Positions 23,766 through 44,586 of a stretch of 64,000 bases of DNA are shown piece after piece. Made by a program: the position numbers and the translations under genes. Source of the stretch: Gadus chalcogrammus (Eukaryota > Chordata > Actinopteri > Gadiformes > Gadidae); contig NC_079419.1 in assembly GCF_026213295.1 (NCBI RefSeq), forward strand, positions 25,886,111 to 25,950,110, in the 5' to 3' direction. Position 1 is the stretch's first letter, and each line of letters starts with the position of its first letter. A model generated the notes under the pieces. The model was given only the letters and a program-made list of their open reading frames with translations, ran no database searches and was not told the DNA's origin.

Positions 23766-24476
23766 TGTTAGCGATAGTAACCCACCACAAAGTGTTCACA
23801 TAAGTAACCCACCACAAACTGTTCACATAAAGTCACAAATGTATAGTACTTACTAGGGATGGGCATGATTAATCGACGATCGAATTTCGTAAATTTCGTA
23901 AATTTTTCATTGATTAAACTAATGCAGTGTGCAATTAAACATTTTACCACACGGGGGCAATATTTAAATTTGCGGCTCCTCCCCCGCAATAAACATCCCG
24001 CTTTGAACGGTGAACTCTTTACGCCTAGCAGCTATAAAAACTACAAAATGACTTAATGCAGGCTATGTGGAAAATGTGCCGACTTTGGCTCAGCCTGGCT
24101 CCGCCCTCTTCCGCTACGTAGCTAAGATGGCTGCCGTTGAGTACGAAAAGTGTACATTGCCACACACTTCGCGATTTGACCGTTTTCAGCACACTTATTT
24201 TCGCCCAATCTGAATCAAAACGCCCTACGTGCTCAAACTTAACTAGTAAGTACGGATAGTATGGATATTGGAACACGGCGATGTAATAATGAAGCGGACG
24301 AGGCCACGGCGAAGTCTGGTGTGGGACCATTATGATTTAAAAAATGACTCCACAAATTACGTGATTTTGTAATTCGTCAGACAACTTATATCCAAACCAT
24401 TTCCATACTATGGAGCCGTTGGTCTTTCGCTTGCAAACAAGCTCCTCGGAGCTGCATGCGCAGGCGGACTCCATAG
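23766..24476. repeat. Repeat-rich segment with MITE pieces
   Basis: No gene is seen. About 23781-23830 holds two copies of a roughly 27-bp unit (TAACCCACCACAAA...). At about 23856 begins a hAT-like terminus TAGGGATGGGCATG without a visible partner. About 23970-24290 is a diverged direct copy of 26885-27220 (shared CCCCCGCAATAAACATCCCG). Confidence 0.65.
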
Positions 24477-24627
24477 CTGTGTTCGAAATCGTTCCCTATC
24501 ACGGATATAGTGCACTATATAGGGTGCTCGCCATTTTGTAGTGGTGTTCGAATTCTCAGTGGTTAATTTCATGCACAATATAGTGCACTTAAAATACCCA
24601 ATGAATAGTGAACGATTTCGAACACGG
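24477..24627. mobile_element. MITE related to the element at the palindrome axis
   Basis: Inverted termini CTGTGTTCGAAATCGTTCCC and its partner ending CGATTTCGAACACGG enclose TAGTGCACTATATAGGG-type sequence. It is the same family as 2269-2384, but with a longer, non-palindromic interior. Confidence 0.8.
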
Positions 24628-24687
24628 CTCACGGCTCAAAAAGTGATGTGAGTCAGTGGAGGGGGGGGGGGGGCAGGCAGAGACTGT

Positions 24688-26548
24688 GGGCCCTATCTTG
24701 CATCCGGCGCAAGTGACTTAGTCACTGGCGCATGTGTCGTTGCTAGTTTACAACTGGCGCAGAGCGTTCTTTTCCCACCAGCGCCACTCGCCGGTAAATT
24801 AGGGATTGATCATGCGCCCCAAGGGGCGGTTCGGCGGAAGGAGGAGGCGTGTTCTGGCGCAAACGGTATTTTGCCGTCTCTGAATACCATTACGCTACTG
24901 ACCAGGAAATACCTGGTTTAAAGTCAGTGGCGCGTTGTTCAGATGCTATTTTAAGGGCGCAAGCATACATGCGCATGCGATGCATACGGATTGCTTGTGC
25001 ACCTCGCGCATACACTTTGCTTCTCTCATCTACCTAGCCGCACATTCTTGGTAAATTATTTGGGAAAGAACAGCTGATGCAGCGGTAATAAGTCGACTTT
25101 TAAATCAATGCATCTGCAAACACCGTACAGCAAACACATATTTTCTTGACACAGACATCGTGTAGGCCTACATGCCCATAACTTTTAGGATTGATGAGTA
25201 GGCCTATTTGATCGTGAAAAACATTGTTTTACCGCGAGTGAGTGTTAAAAAGAATGAATGAATGCGGGCGCGCTTGTGTGCTCTGTTTAAACACACGCAA
25301 ACTAAACACTCTCATCATCATCTCATCTTCGTCCGCTTATCCGGGGTCGGGTCGCGGGGGGAGCAGCTCAAGCAGGGGGCCCCAGACTTCCCTTTCCCGG
25401 GCCACATTGACCAGCTCTGACGGGGGGATCCCGAGGCGTTCCCAAGCCAGTGTTGAGATATAATCTCTCCACCTAGTCCTGGGTCTTCCCCGAGGTCTCC
25501 TCCCCACTGGACGTGCCTGAAACACCTCCCAAGGAAGGCGCCCAGTGGGCATCGTTACCAGATGCCCGAACCACCTCAGCTGACTCCTTTCTAAGTAAAG
25601 GAGCAGCGGCTCTAATCCGAGTTCCTCACGGATGGCTGAGCTTCTCACCCTATCCCTAAGGGAGACGCCAGCCACCCTTCTGAGAAAACTCATCTCGGCC
25701 GCTTGTACCCGCAATCTCGTCCTTTCGGTCATCACCCAACCCTCATGACCATAGGTGAGGATAGGAACGAAGATCGACAGGTAGATCGAGAGCTTTGCCT
25801 TGCGGCTCAGCTCTCTTTTCGTAACAACGGTGCGGTAAAGCGAACGCAATACCGCCCCCGCTGCTCCGATTCTCCGGCCAATCTCACGCTCCATAGTTCC
25901 CTCACTCGCGAACAAGACCCCGAGGTACTTGAACTCCTTCACTTGGGCAAACTAAACACGTAACGCATAATACAATCAATGGCAATGTATATTACCGCGG
26001 GGACACATGCATATTAGGATAGCATACAATACTGATAAGAAACAATGTTTATAATGTATTGCGTAGGCCCATATCATTAAATAGAACCACAGTTACCGCA
26101 TATCATATGTTATAGCCTATCATACGTTTTCTTTGCCGAAATTTATTTGAGGACTCAGTATTTCTGAAGTTGTGGAAGAAAACCCCTTATTCCATGTGTG
26201 AATTAGGCCATATTATTTGGCAATAAACTAAGCCATTTGCAAATTCATGTGCATCTGTCTCATCGGAGACTGCAGACGCGCTGTCAAAATATCAACTCGT
26301 CCGATTCAAATGCGCTCATGGCTCTTAAAGGGGATGGGAGCTGGCACTCTCATTGGTTTGTTGCACGTCACGCCCAAACCACACCTACGGGTAATTAGGC
26401 TGCTTCAGACCAACCCTTTTGACACTTGCGCCGCGGCGCAAGCGTCATTTATCCGCCTGTAAAATAGCGATAGCGCCGTAGAACCGCCCACAAAGCTACT
26501 TGCGCTTTGCGCTTCCCACTTGCGTTTCAGACCGTTCAAATAGGGCCC
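24688..26548. mobile_element. GGGCCCTAT-terminated repeat with nested LINE
   Basis: It begins GGGCCCTATCTTGCATCC and ends TTCAAATAGGGCCC, with GGCGCAAGTG-type words near both ends. The flanks share TGTG, which is too weak to call a TSD. No transposase is seen. A LINE with a 13-bp TSD is nested at 25310-25946. Its right-hand part is copied into the inverted repeat at 38646-40398. Confidence 0.6.
25310..25946 (-). mobile_element. 5'-truncated RTE/Rex3-like LINE (TSD GCAAACTAAACAC)
   Basis: On the minus strand an ORF of about 200 residues (from 25942) shows the C-terminal end of a fish LINE reverse-transcriptase protein (KEFKYLGVLF, LSIYLSIFVPILTYGHEGW, WRDYISTLAWERLG, LLPPRPDPG). A short 3' UTR ends in ATGATGATGAGA-type sequence. 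The 13-bp direct repeat lies at 25297-25309 and 25947-25959. The reading frame of this fragment is open, which suggests a fairly recent insertion. The clade assignment is by recall. Confidence 0.82.
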
Positions 26549-27321
26549 TGTGTGTGTGAGCCGGAGGCAGAGCGGGAGAGACATAAGCAGAGTTACGAAA
26601 TAGCAGGCGGCAGGCGCGGTTCGAAACTGGTGTTATTTGGAACAAATGTGCTGTAATTTCAACGCAAATTAAATTATATCGATATTGACGATATGGTCTC
26701 GTTTCATATCGCGTTTGAAAAAATATCGATATATTTTAAATATCGATATATCGCCCAGCACTATACTATACCGTACTATCCGTATTCACGAGTACGTTCA
26801 TATTTCAGATGTGAGTGCTGTTCCAAATCGAGTACTCTGTGGTGCACTAACCGGAAATTACGATCACGACTGCCGCCGCGTCTCCTCCCCCGCAATAAAC
26901 ATCCCGCTTTGAACGGTGAACTCTTTACGCCTAGCAGCTATAAAAAGCTCTAAAAACTACAAAATGAATATTGATGCGGGCAATGTGGAAAATGCACCGA
27001 CTTTGGCTCAGCCTGGCTCCGCCTCTTCCGCTACGTAGCTAAGATGGCTGCCGTTGAGTACGGAAAGTGTCCTTCGATCCACACTTCACGATTAGCCCGT
27101 TTTGAGTACGACATCCGGGTCCTTGAAGTATACTTATTTTCGCCGGATCTGAATTGGAATGTACTACGTACTCAAAATTTGGCTAGTAAGTACGGATAGT
27201 ACGGGTATTGGAACACGGCACTGGCCGGAGGCAGAGAAAGCCGAGGAGCCATTTTAAAAGCAGGTCGAGGAAAGACAGGAGAGGGGGACCGGTGTTTCAG
27301 TTCAAGTCGTGACCGTGTTAA
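25569..27321. repeat. 1.75-kb inverted repeat, left arm
   Basis: Reverse complement of 38646-40398. Paired positions sum to 65967 along the whole length, so there are no indels, and every stretch compared was identical. The outer end falls inside the LINE and the inner end is just past GACCGTGTTAA. Neither end is a transposon terminus. Confidence 0.93.
26818..27219. mobile_element. MITE with GTTCCAA/TTGGAAC termini
   Basis: It starts near CTGTTCCAAATCGAGTACTC and ends near GTACGGGTATTGGAACACGG, a fish MITE-like inverted-terminal sequence. It lies inside the left inverted-repeat arm and its mirror is at about 38748-39149. A partial relative is at 23970-24290. Confidence 0.6.
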
Positions 27322-27722
27322 CTGGTGACCATCAGCCGAATGCGTCGCTTGTTGTCGTGGCTACGCCAGCTGTAGGGAAAAGATTCGTAGCTGTCCTTGC
27401 GAATGCCTCTTTGATTTATTTTCAATAAAATGTCCAAAACATAACCATCTCATTCGTATTTGGAGTTTAATTGGAGGAAACTTGTCACGTAAGCCGAAAT
27501 AAATGGAAAATTGGTGTTTGTTTTTTAATAATAAACACGGGATTCAAACTCATACCATTTTGGGGGAAAGATATTTCAAGCTGAGATTCCATTCCATTGT
27601 GCCGTTGAGCCAGAGACTGAGTAACCCCTGATTGCAGCCTGCAGATCGAGGAGGAGCTAAATGTGGGCGTGGTTAAACGTTTAACCCCGCCCACATTTAA
27701 GGAAAATTCCGCGCAGTATCAT

Positions 27723-27790
27723 GGACTCAGACGGAAATACGTTCTCCCGCTTTCTGCAGAAAGCGGGAGAACGTATTTCCGTCTGAGTCC
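27723..27790. repeat. 68-bp perfect palindrome near the Zisupton 5' end
   Basis: A perfect inverted repeat with no spacer, centred on CTGCAG at 27754-27759, with GGACTCAGACGG at the outside. It lies about 100 bp inside the element and just before a probable 5' UTR donor (GAGGTAAGTT near 27811). It may form a hairpin or serve as a dimeric protein-binding site. Confidence 0.9.
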
Positions 27791-28204
27791 TACTGCGCGC
27801 TTTTCTGCTAGAGGTAAGTTGCCGCTCTCTGTTCGTGTACATTATGCACTAATGTATGGATAGACCAACAAGTTGATCATTAAAATATTCATGGAAGTAA
27901 CATGCATAGGCCTCATGTTTATGTCATGAGGTCGTTTGAAAAACAGCATTTAGGCAGTGTTTTTAAGCTTTTTTTAACGCCATGCCCTCGGGCGTGGCGT
28001 CCACATATGAGGACAATTAAATAAACTCCAATATTTTGCTTATCATGGTAATATTCTCCAAACCACATTGGTAATATATGTTTCGTGAAACATTGAAACC
28101 TGATTTAAATTTTGCTTTTCCCCTCCAGATTTGCCTGCACATAGCACCACGACATTGCACCACATAACACACACCTTACGAACCCAACAGTTCTTTTAAG
28201 AACT

Positions 28205-28325
28205 CCTCTCTGTCCGTCTGTCTTTGTCTGACTGACTGACTGATGGTCTGTCTGTCGGACTGACTGATGGTCTGTCTGTCTGTCTGACTGACTGACTGAC
28301 TGTCTGTCTGTCTGACGGACCGTCT
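28205..28325. repeat. CTGT/CTGA tetranucleotide tract
   Basis: Mixed CTGT, CTGA and GTCTGT units in the 5' non-coding part of the Zisupton-type element. No gene is present. Confidence 0.85.
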
Positions 28326-28449
28326 GTGTCCTTATTTTCTCTGGTCAGGTAGGTTCACTGCAATGCTTAAAAAAAAATCATATTTCATATCCGGGTTTAT
28401 AAAAACAGTTACTAATGCGCTATATTTGTGTGTGTTTCTACCCTAGAGT

Positions 28450-37062
<8,613 letters not shown>

Positions 37063-37454
37063 CGGACCTGGAAACCGGGAACAGGGTTGCTTGCTATGGG
37101 CAAGATACTTGATAATACCTTGATACTTGCCTTTGTCAAACATTTATGGAAGCTTTTTTTTTTTCCTCTTTACAGATCAACATTTTTTGCCTGGGGTGAA
37201 AATCAAAATCAAAATCAATCTTCTGTCTTTGGTTTATTTGACATGGCTAATATAATTGAGGGTACGAAATAATATGTGTCTATACTAAAAAAGACATTTG
37301 AAATGACAAGTTAAAAGTAGGAATGTCTAAGTCTATCAAATGCATGAACTTCTTTCCATATTAAGTCATCGTGCTGTGCTGTGCTGTATTGATGTTTGAG
37401 AATGTGCTGCCGGATCTCCGCCACCAGATGGCGCCCGAGAGGGTAAAACCATGG

Positions 37455-37611
37455 GTTAAACGTTTAGACCCGCCCACATTTAGCTCCTCCTCGATCTGCG
37501 GCTGCAGTCAGGGGCGCTTGGAAGTTTCCTTAGATGTGGGCGGGGTTAAACGTTTAACCCCGCCCACATTTAGCTCCTCCTCGATCTGCAGGCTGCAGTC
37601 AGGGGCACTTG
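37455..37611. repeat. Duplicated right terminus and GTTAAACGTTTAAC palindromes
   Basis: Two copies of the terminal sequence ACATTTAGCTCCTCCTCGAT lie next to the right end. The inner copy spans about 37455-37515 and the outer one ends at 37611. A palindrome GTGGGCGGGGTTAAACG with its complement lies at about 37539-37570, and the equivalent at the left end is at about 27662-27702. These look like transposase binding sites. Confidence 0.75.
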
Positions 37612-37619
37612 CAGAGACT

Positions 37620-38340
37620 TGATTCAGCTGCAGGACTAAAAAACACCACTAGTCTTCTTCCTAAGAACAGGAGGCAGCCAGATCAACTTGTGACCCGACT
37701 GTCCATGCTATTATAGACCATGGTATTTGTCTCGCTTACCAAAAGAAGAGGCCATTACACCAGTTATTCAAAACCTAATGTTGTGTTTCCCTCAACTGCC
37801 TACAACCCAGCCAAAAACACTTATGCGCTCTTTCGCTACCATTTCAGTCGCCTGATGTGGCGTAGTCTCTTGCTCTGGATCGTCTCTAGCAAAGCAGCGA
37901 GCTCGAGAATCAATGTGACGCAAGGCAGTATCACTCTGAGACACAACGTTTATTCAGATCAACAAAGCATACCTACAGATCGTCCAAGGGATGATAGGTC
38001 TAACGAACAGTCGAACAGGGTTGCTGCTGCTACGGGTTCCCTGTTACCAGGGAACCCGTAGCAGGGAACTAAATGGCAGCTGCACGGCCGAATTAGCCCC
38101 AAAAAAGTGTAGTAACCCAGAGAACCAGCTACAACATAGTTTTCATCCAAACGAGCCGTCTTTAGCGAACGGTGAATTGCATTGGCTTCTACGAGCAGTC
38201 GGCTTTCAGCCGCGAGCTTAGGGACCGTCTGCAAAGTGCAAAACTGAAAACGACAACAATAGTAACATTTCTATAGCGTCGCCATTATTGACTCTAGAGC
38301 CCCAAAACTTGTTCCATAGAGGCATGGCACAGGAGGTCTA
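37620..38340. other. Intergenic sequence between Zisupton and the right inverted-repeat arm
   Basis: No convincing gene is present. At about 38025-38065 there is a short perfect inverted repeat (CTACGGGTTCCCTG...CAGGGAACCCGTAG). An AATAAA signal on the minus strand near 37950 (GTTTATTC) could be part of an old LTR, but no partner was found. Confidence 0.4.
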
Positions 38341-38466
38341 CCATGACTAACGCTACCCTGAACCACCTCCTCAGGATCAGTATTGAGGGGCCTGCAATTG
38401 ATCAATTTGATTTTGACAAGGCAGTGAGCCGTTGGGGCAGTCTCAGGAACAGACGGCTGCTGTTGT
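38340..38466 (+). pseudogene. C-terminal hAT-like gene remnant
   Basis: A short open stretch ending in a stop encodes LNHLLRISIEGPAIDQFDFD followed by KAVSRWGS. This resembles the end of hAT-derived ZNF862/KIAA1586-like proteins, followed by an AATAAA signal near 38478. No upstream exons are visible. The call rests on one short motif. Confidence 0.4.
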
Positions 38467-38645
38467 GATTTGTCCTACTTAATAAAAGTTTAGCCAATAT
38501 TTTTGAAATTTGTCGTGTTTATTTACAGGGTAAAGTTGTACAAGTCTACCAAAAGTTGATAGTATTTTAGTTTTTCAGGATGACCACAAGAGCTAGAATT
38601 TCTCTCTAAGATAGCCTCAGAATGTACCATTTAACACGGTACCAT

Positions 38646-40398
38646 TTAACACGGTCACGACTTGAACTGAAACACCGGTCCCCCTCTCCTGTCTTTCCTC
38701 GACCTGCTTTTAAAATGGCTCCTCGGCTTTCTCTGCCTCCGGCCAGTGCCGTGTTCCAATACCCGTACTATCCGTACTTACTAGCCAAATTTTGAGTACG
38801 TAGTACATTCCAATTCAGATCCGGCGAAAATAAGTATACTTCAAGGACCCGGATGTCGTACTCAAAACGGGCTAATCGTGAAGTGTGGATCGAAGGACAC
38901 TTTCCGTACTCAACGGCAGCCATCTTAGCTACGTAGCGGAAGAGGCGGAGCCAGGCTGAGCCAAAGTCGGTGCATTTTCCACATTGCCCGCATCAATATT
39001 CATTTTGTAGTTTTTAGAGCTTTTTATAGCTGCTAGGCGTAAAGAGTTCACCGTTCAAAGCGGGATGTTTATTGCGGGGGAGGAGACGCGGCGGCAGTCG
39101 TGATCGTAATTTCCGGTTAGTGCACCACAGAGTACTCGATTTGGAACAGCACTCACATCTGAAATATGAACGTACTCGTGAATACGGATAGTACGGTATA
39201 GTATAGTGCTGGGCGATATATCGATATTTAAAATATATCGATATTTTTTCAAACGCGATATGAAACGAGACCATATCGTCAATATCGATATAATTTAATT
39301 TGCGTTGAAATTACAGCACATTTGTTCCAAATAACACCAGTTTCGAACCGCGCCTGCCGCCTGCTATTTCGTAACTCTGCTTATGTCTCTCCCGCTCTGC
39401 CTCCGGCTCACACACACAGGGCCCTATTTGAACGGTCTGAAACGCAAGTGGGAAGCGCAAAGCGCAAGTAGCTTTGTGGGCGGTTCTACGGCGCTATCGC
39501 TATTTTACAGGCGGATAAATGACGCTTGCGCCGCGGCGCAAGTGTCAAAAGGGTTGGTCTGAAGCAGCCTAATTACCCGTAGGTGTGGTTTGGGCGTGAC
39601 GTGCAACAAACCAATGAGAGTGCCAGCTCCCATCCCCTTTAAGAGCCATGAGCGCATTTGAATCGGACGAGTTGATATTTTGACAGCGCGTCTGCAGTCT
39701 CCGATGAGACAGATGCACATGAATTTGCAAATGGCTTAGTTTATTGCCAAATAATATGGCCTAATTCACACATGGAATAAGGGGTTTTCTTCCACAACTT
39801 CAGAAATACTGAGTCCTCAAATAAATTTCGGCAAAGAAAACGTATGATAGGCTATAACATATGATATGCGGTAACTGTGGTTCTATTTAATGATATGGGC
39901 CTACGCAATACATTATAAACATTGTTTCTTATCAGTATTGTATGCTATCCTAATATGCATGTGTCCCCGCGGTAATATACATTGCCATTGATTGTATTAT
40001 GCGTTACGTGTTTAGTTTGCCCAAGTGAAGGAGTTCAAGTACCTCGGGGTCTTGTTCGCGAGTGAGGGAACTATGGAGCGTGAGATTGGCCGGAGAATCG
40101 GAGCAGCGGGGGCGGTATTGCGTTCGCTTTACCGCACCGTTGTTACGAAAAGAGAGCTGAGCCGCAAGGCAAAGCTCTCGATCTACCTGTCGATCTTCGT
40201 TCCTATCCTCACCTATGGTCATGAGGGTTGGGTGATGACCGAAAGGACGAGATTGCGGGTACAAGCGGCCGAGATGAGTTTTCTCAGAAGGGTGGCTGGC
40301 GTCTCCCTTAGGGATAGGGTGAGAAGCTCAGCCATCCGTGAGGAACTCGGATTAGAGCCGCTGCTCCTTTACTTAGAAAGGAGTCAGCTGAGGTGGTT
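38646..40398. repeat. 1.75-kb inverted repeat, right arm
   Basis: Reverse complement of 25569-27321. It stops at 40398 inside the LINE reading frame (after LERSQLRW on the plus strand) and lacks the LINE's 3' end. The left copy has the complete LINE with both TSDs, so the right arm is the derived copy. A tandem ACCATTTAACACGGT pair at 38626-38655 straddles its inner end. Confidence 0.93.
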
Positions 40399-40743
40399 GA
40401 GGAATACGTTTTTCAGTTATATGTATGTATGCTCTTACATGAGGATGTGCAAGCGTTTCACATGTAGTATTCATACCAGTTTTTTCAGTAGTGACGGTGA
40501 GAGCGTTTCAATAGTGAATGTAAGAGTGTTTCATAGGTATGTGTGCATGAAATTCCAAGGTCAAGGTCGGCATTTAAACCGGAAGGCGGGAACAAAGAGT
40601 GCATTTTTGAACAGCCAGAGCGCGCCAATCTGAGCCAACCGTCAAGAGCGAGTAAGAGCGTGACATTACCTCAGTAATCAGACCGTTAATAGTCAGTTAT
40701 CTCACTTACACCTTATCTCACTTACTACTTACACTAACCGTCA
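40399..40743 (+). promoter_or_regulatory. Upstream region of the G2E3-like gene
   Basis: Unique-looking sequence directly before the first ATG of the HECT gene, starting at the edge of the right inverted-repeat arm. No TATA box or other definite element could be picked out. It is listed as the likely 5' UTR/promoter by position only, so the inverted duplication sits within about 350 bp of the gene start. Confidence 0.35.
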
Positions 40744-43011
40744 ATGGCAGACAATAGCCTTTTAACCGCTGAAGCCGTGTCCTTACTGAGGAACTTACTA
40801 CAGTCGCCTTCACTTATTAATAACGTAACAAACTCATTAGATACACCTTCTGCCAATTCAATTAATTCGGAAATTATGTCTTTGTAACAACCTGGGTCTA
40901 GCAGCAGCAGCATGCAACCCGCACCAGTCAACGGACTACTGAATTATTGTCCCCGTTATGAAGCAAGGGCAACTTTTAGCTCATGGAAAGCTAAACCCAG
41001 GCAAAAGTAAGTATAATTGTTTATTTTTTATTGTTTAAGATAACTGTACCGTACCATTAATTTGCATTGTTCTAATATTGGCTAGCCAGCAACGTAAAGG
41101 TAATGTTGCTTGTTAGCTATCGTAGCCCGACCTATTAGCCCCCCACTCGCTGGTACACGTTACTTAATATTAATTTCGGTGTCAACCAGGATAACGGATT
41201 TTAAGCAACATAAGCTCCAGCCCAAAAGGGGTATTTAAATGGTATGTGTGCAAAACATTACAGTTGTAGAGCGTAATTAAGTGTACTAGATAGCCATTTA
41301 TTTATGTGTGTACAAACTGTCATGAAACGAACTGCGTGAATTCGATTTTGCGACGTCGAGAACTTGTGAGGGTCATACAGTTTTCAACCGACACCGATAT
41401 CTCTCTTCCTCTTTAAATTGAGGTTTACCCGCTTATCACAGGTGACAACTATTACAATTTGTAATAGCTTGGGGCTAATAGGTGTATTTACGATAGCATA
41501 TTTGTGGGAAGATAGCACTAACGTGGGCTCGTCTGACGTGTTGTTTTTCATAGAGTCAGACAGAAAACCCCGTACCACAGGACGTTCAACAAGGACGTTA
41601 TTTTGCTGCTCAGTCCCTCAGACGACATAGTCGTCAAGCAGCGGAGGAAACAGCAATTGTACAAAAGAGGGCATATATTAAATGCTTTCGAGTTCGATAA
41701 ATCCTGGGACCATGGGGCAGTTCTCCGGGAAATACGTAACGCTTTTAAGCAGAAAATTCCCGAAGATGTGAGGTATGTAGCGTTAACATTATAGCAGAGC
41801 CAGTCAGACTCCAATTCACTGTAGTCTGTATTCGGAGACCTTTACTTATCTAATTAAACGATAATGTTTTTTCCAAGAAGGACAAATGCCCTTAAGGTAT
41901 AGCTGTATACAATACATACATACATCCTAGTAAGTAGAAGTGCTCCAAAATAAACTTTCTTGTTAGCACACATACATTTTTAGAGCCATATACCCCAAAA
42001 GGGGAGCACGGTAGAGCCCTGGTTTAAGACATCTAAACAGAATTACTTTATAATTAATACATTCATTATTAGACTATTTAGTTAATTCCACCAAAAACAT
42101 TACAACATTACACAAGATTGTATGGATCTCCTTGCATACATTCTAGAAGTGTCTTCAACATTCAAAATGGCTAATCACTGATATGTACTCAATTGGTTTG
42201 CGCACAGCTTTGAACTACTGATGGCCTGTGGCAACAAGCTGATTGCACCAATGTTGAGGGATGGCCAGCAACTCGATGCCAGTTTAATACATAAAATTCT
42301 GAAATTAAAGGCTCTATATGTGAGGCCCTCCCGACAACTTGAGGTATGTATAAAGGTGTTATCTGTAACTTCTGAGTTTGAAAGTAACCTAATTGTGCAT
42401 GTACTGTAATTATTTTCGAAAGTTGCATATAGGCTATAACTTAAAACCAATCCGACATGCTGAATTTTTTACTGCTGGTTTAGTGAAGTACCCAACAACA
42501 GACAAGCAATAAGATCTTCGAAATATATCGTTCTTTCACAAGTTAATACATTGCACAAAATGTATGAAAACCACTACAGCATCTTTGTTTGAGGTACTGT
42601 AGGCTAGTTGATAGAATGACTATGGGATATTAACTGCAATCAATTCTATCCCGTTTTAAGCCTGAAAATTCTGATACAAGTTGCTGCGAAGAGGAGGAGG
42701 AGGACGTAGAGATGGTGCGGTCAGTCGCCACCAGAGCAAGCGGTCTATTCAACCCTGGCAGGGATCAGCTGGACCACCCCACCATGTCGGCGACAAGCAG
42801 CCTGGCACCGGCGAGCACCGTGGCCAGCAGCCTTGTTCATGACAGTACCCCACAATCGACCACCACAAGTACCGATTACAGAGCCTACCTTTCGGGTATC
42901 GATCTGTCATCTGATGAAGATGGAGATGAGGATCTGTATACTGCCTTATCGGCCAGCATGGAAGACCAGATGTGAGTATTGAAATATTGCCTTTTATCAA
43001 ACAAAATGTTA

Positions 43012-44165
43012 GGTAACACTTTAGTTTGATAGTCCACTATTGAAACTCAACAAGCCATCAGTAGATATGCAGTTACATGTCAACAGTGAATGAGTTGACA
43101 TTCAACCGAACTATCTCAACTGATAAGCAACATGTATTCAACTAACTGTAAGTTAACTATAAGTTGCACTATTAGTAGATGGTTAGTTGATATTTGACAG
43201 AGCTTGTTCAACAGATAAGAAACATGGATTCAACTAACTGTCTGTTACTATAAGTTGCGCTATTAGTAGATGTTGTTTTGTACACGTAGCATGCATTCAA
43301 CTAACTGTCAGTTAACTATTAGTTGCATTATTAGTAGATGGTTAGTTGATAATCAACAAAGCTTTCAACAGATCAGAAACAAGCATTCAACTAACTAAGT
43401 TAACTACACGTTGCATTATTAGCTGGCGTTTAGTTGATATTCAACAGTGAGTTAGTTGATACTCTACAGAGCTTGTCAACAAATATGTAACATGCATTCA
43501 ACCAAGTGTTAGTTGACTATAGTATATTTTTATTTTGTTCATTTATTTTTACAAAAACAGTCTGCAACAGACATTGTGCTTTTTACTACATGTTCTTTAC
43601 AAATATTCAACTATCAGTTGAGTGTCAACTTCTAGTAAGTTGACTATCAACTGCTGTTATTAACCAATTCTCAACTTACGTTTCATATGGATCAACTTAC
43701 CCTCCACTCACAAGGAACACATCTAATGAATGAACATTCAACCCTCTGTTGATCATATATGTTCATTGTAAAATAAAGATGAGAATATTTTATCAATCAA
43801 TAGGCACCCTGTGTAGGTGACAACCTGTTGATTGTCATATGACTGTCGACAAACTATCAGTCAATATTCAACTAAGCATTAGTAGAGAGGTCTTAGGACT
43901 GTCAAATTAAAGTGAAAACAGTTTAGTGTCTACACACTATTAACAGAGCAAAACAGAGAAAATAGTTGATTCTCAACAAACTATCAGTCGATGTTCAACT
44001 AAGCATTAGTAGAGAGGTCTTAGGACTGTCAAATTAAAGTGAAAACAGTTGAGAACAGTAGCGGTCTACAAACTAGTAACAGTACAAAATAGAGACAAGT
44101 TTTGCTCAACTGATCAGTAAAACTGGATGACGCAAAGTGAAATAAACAACACATAAGCAGCATAT
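43012..44165. repeat. Left subterminal repeat region of the Merlin element
   Basis: Reiterated units built from GTTAGTTGATA, CATGCATTCAACTAACTGT, AACTATAAGTTGCA and ATTAGTAGATGG, about 120 bp apart, followed by GTCTTAGGACTGTCAAATTAAAGTGAAAACAG units. The same words occur inverted at 53995-55692, so the inverted repeats are over 1 kb long with copy-number differences. Confidence 0.88.
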
Positions 44166-44189
44166 CAGAGAAGAAAGCAACTTTATTAT

Positions 44190-44586
44190 TTTAAAAAAAC
44201 TAAGAGTCAAAAGAAACAAGAATACTATAAACCGTTTGAACAAATAAAACAAAAACATATATATTTTTTTTAAATAAACTAAGAGTCAAAAGAAACAAGA
44301 ATACTATAAACCGTTTGAACAAATAAAACAAAAACATTTTATTTTTTTTAAATAAACTAAGAGTCAAAAGAAACAAGAATACTATAAACCGTTTGAACAA
44401 ATAAAACAAAAACATTTTTTTTTTTTTAAATAAACTAAGAGTCAAAAGAAACAAGAATACTATAAACCGTTTGAACAAATAAAACAAAAACATTTTTTTT
44501 TTTTTTAAATAAACTAAGAGTCAAAAGAAACAAGAATACTATAAACCGTTTGAACAAATAAAACAAAAACATTATTTATTTTTTTA
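44190..44586. repeat. Five-copy tandem repeat of about 75-80 bp
   Basis: Each unit contains AACTAAGAGTCAAAAGAAAC followed by ATACTATAAACCGTTTGAAC and an A-rich/T-run spacer. An inverted single copy of the unit lies directly 3' of the Merlin transposase (53935-53975), so it marks the inner edge of both subterminal regions. Confidence 0.9.

Noticed and set aside
25569..27321. Long terminal inverted repeats of one giant transposon spanning 25569-40398
   Set aside because: The outer end lies within a LINE reading frame, no TSD flanks the pair, and the arms contain pieces of several unrelated older repeats.
27520..27618. tRNA-derived SINE suggested by GGATTCAAAC near 27540
   Set aside because: Only a B-box-like word is present. 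No A box at the right distance and no tail were found.
43012..44165. CRISPR-like array, because of regularly spaced repeats
   Set aside because: Units are degenerate and have no unique spacers. They recur inverted at the other end of a transposon, and the genome is eukaryotic.
44200..44493. Repetitive Phe/Leu-rich minus-strand protein
   Set aside because: It is a translation of the five-copy tandem repeat with T runs; there is no splice or start context.
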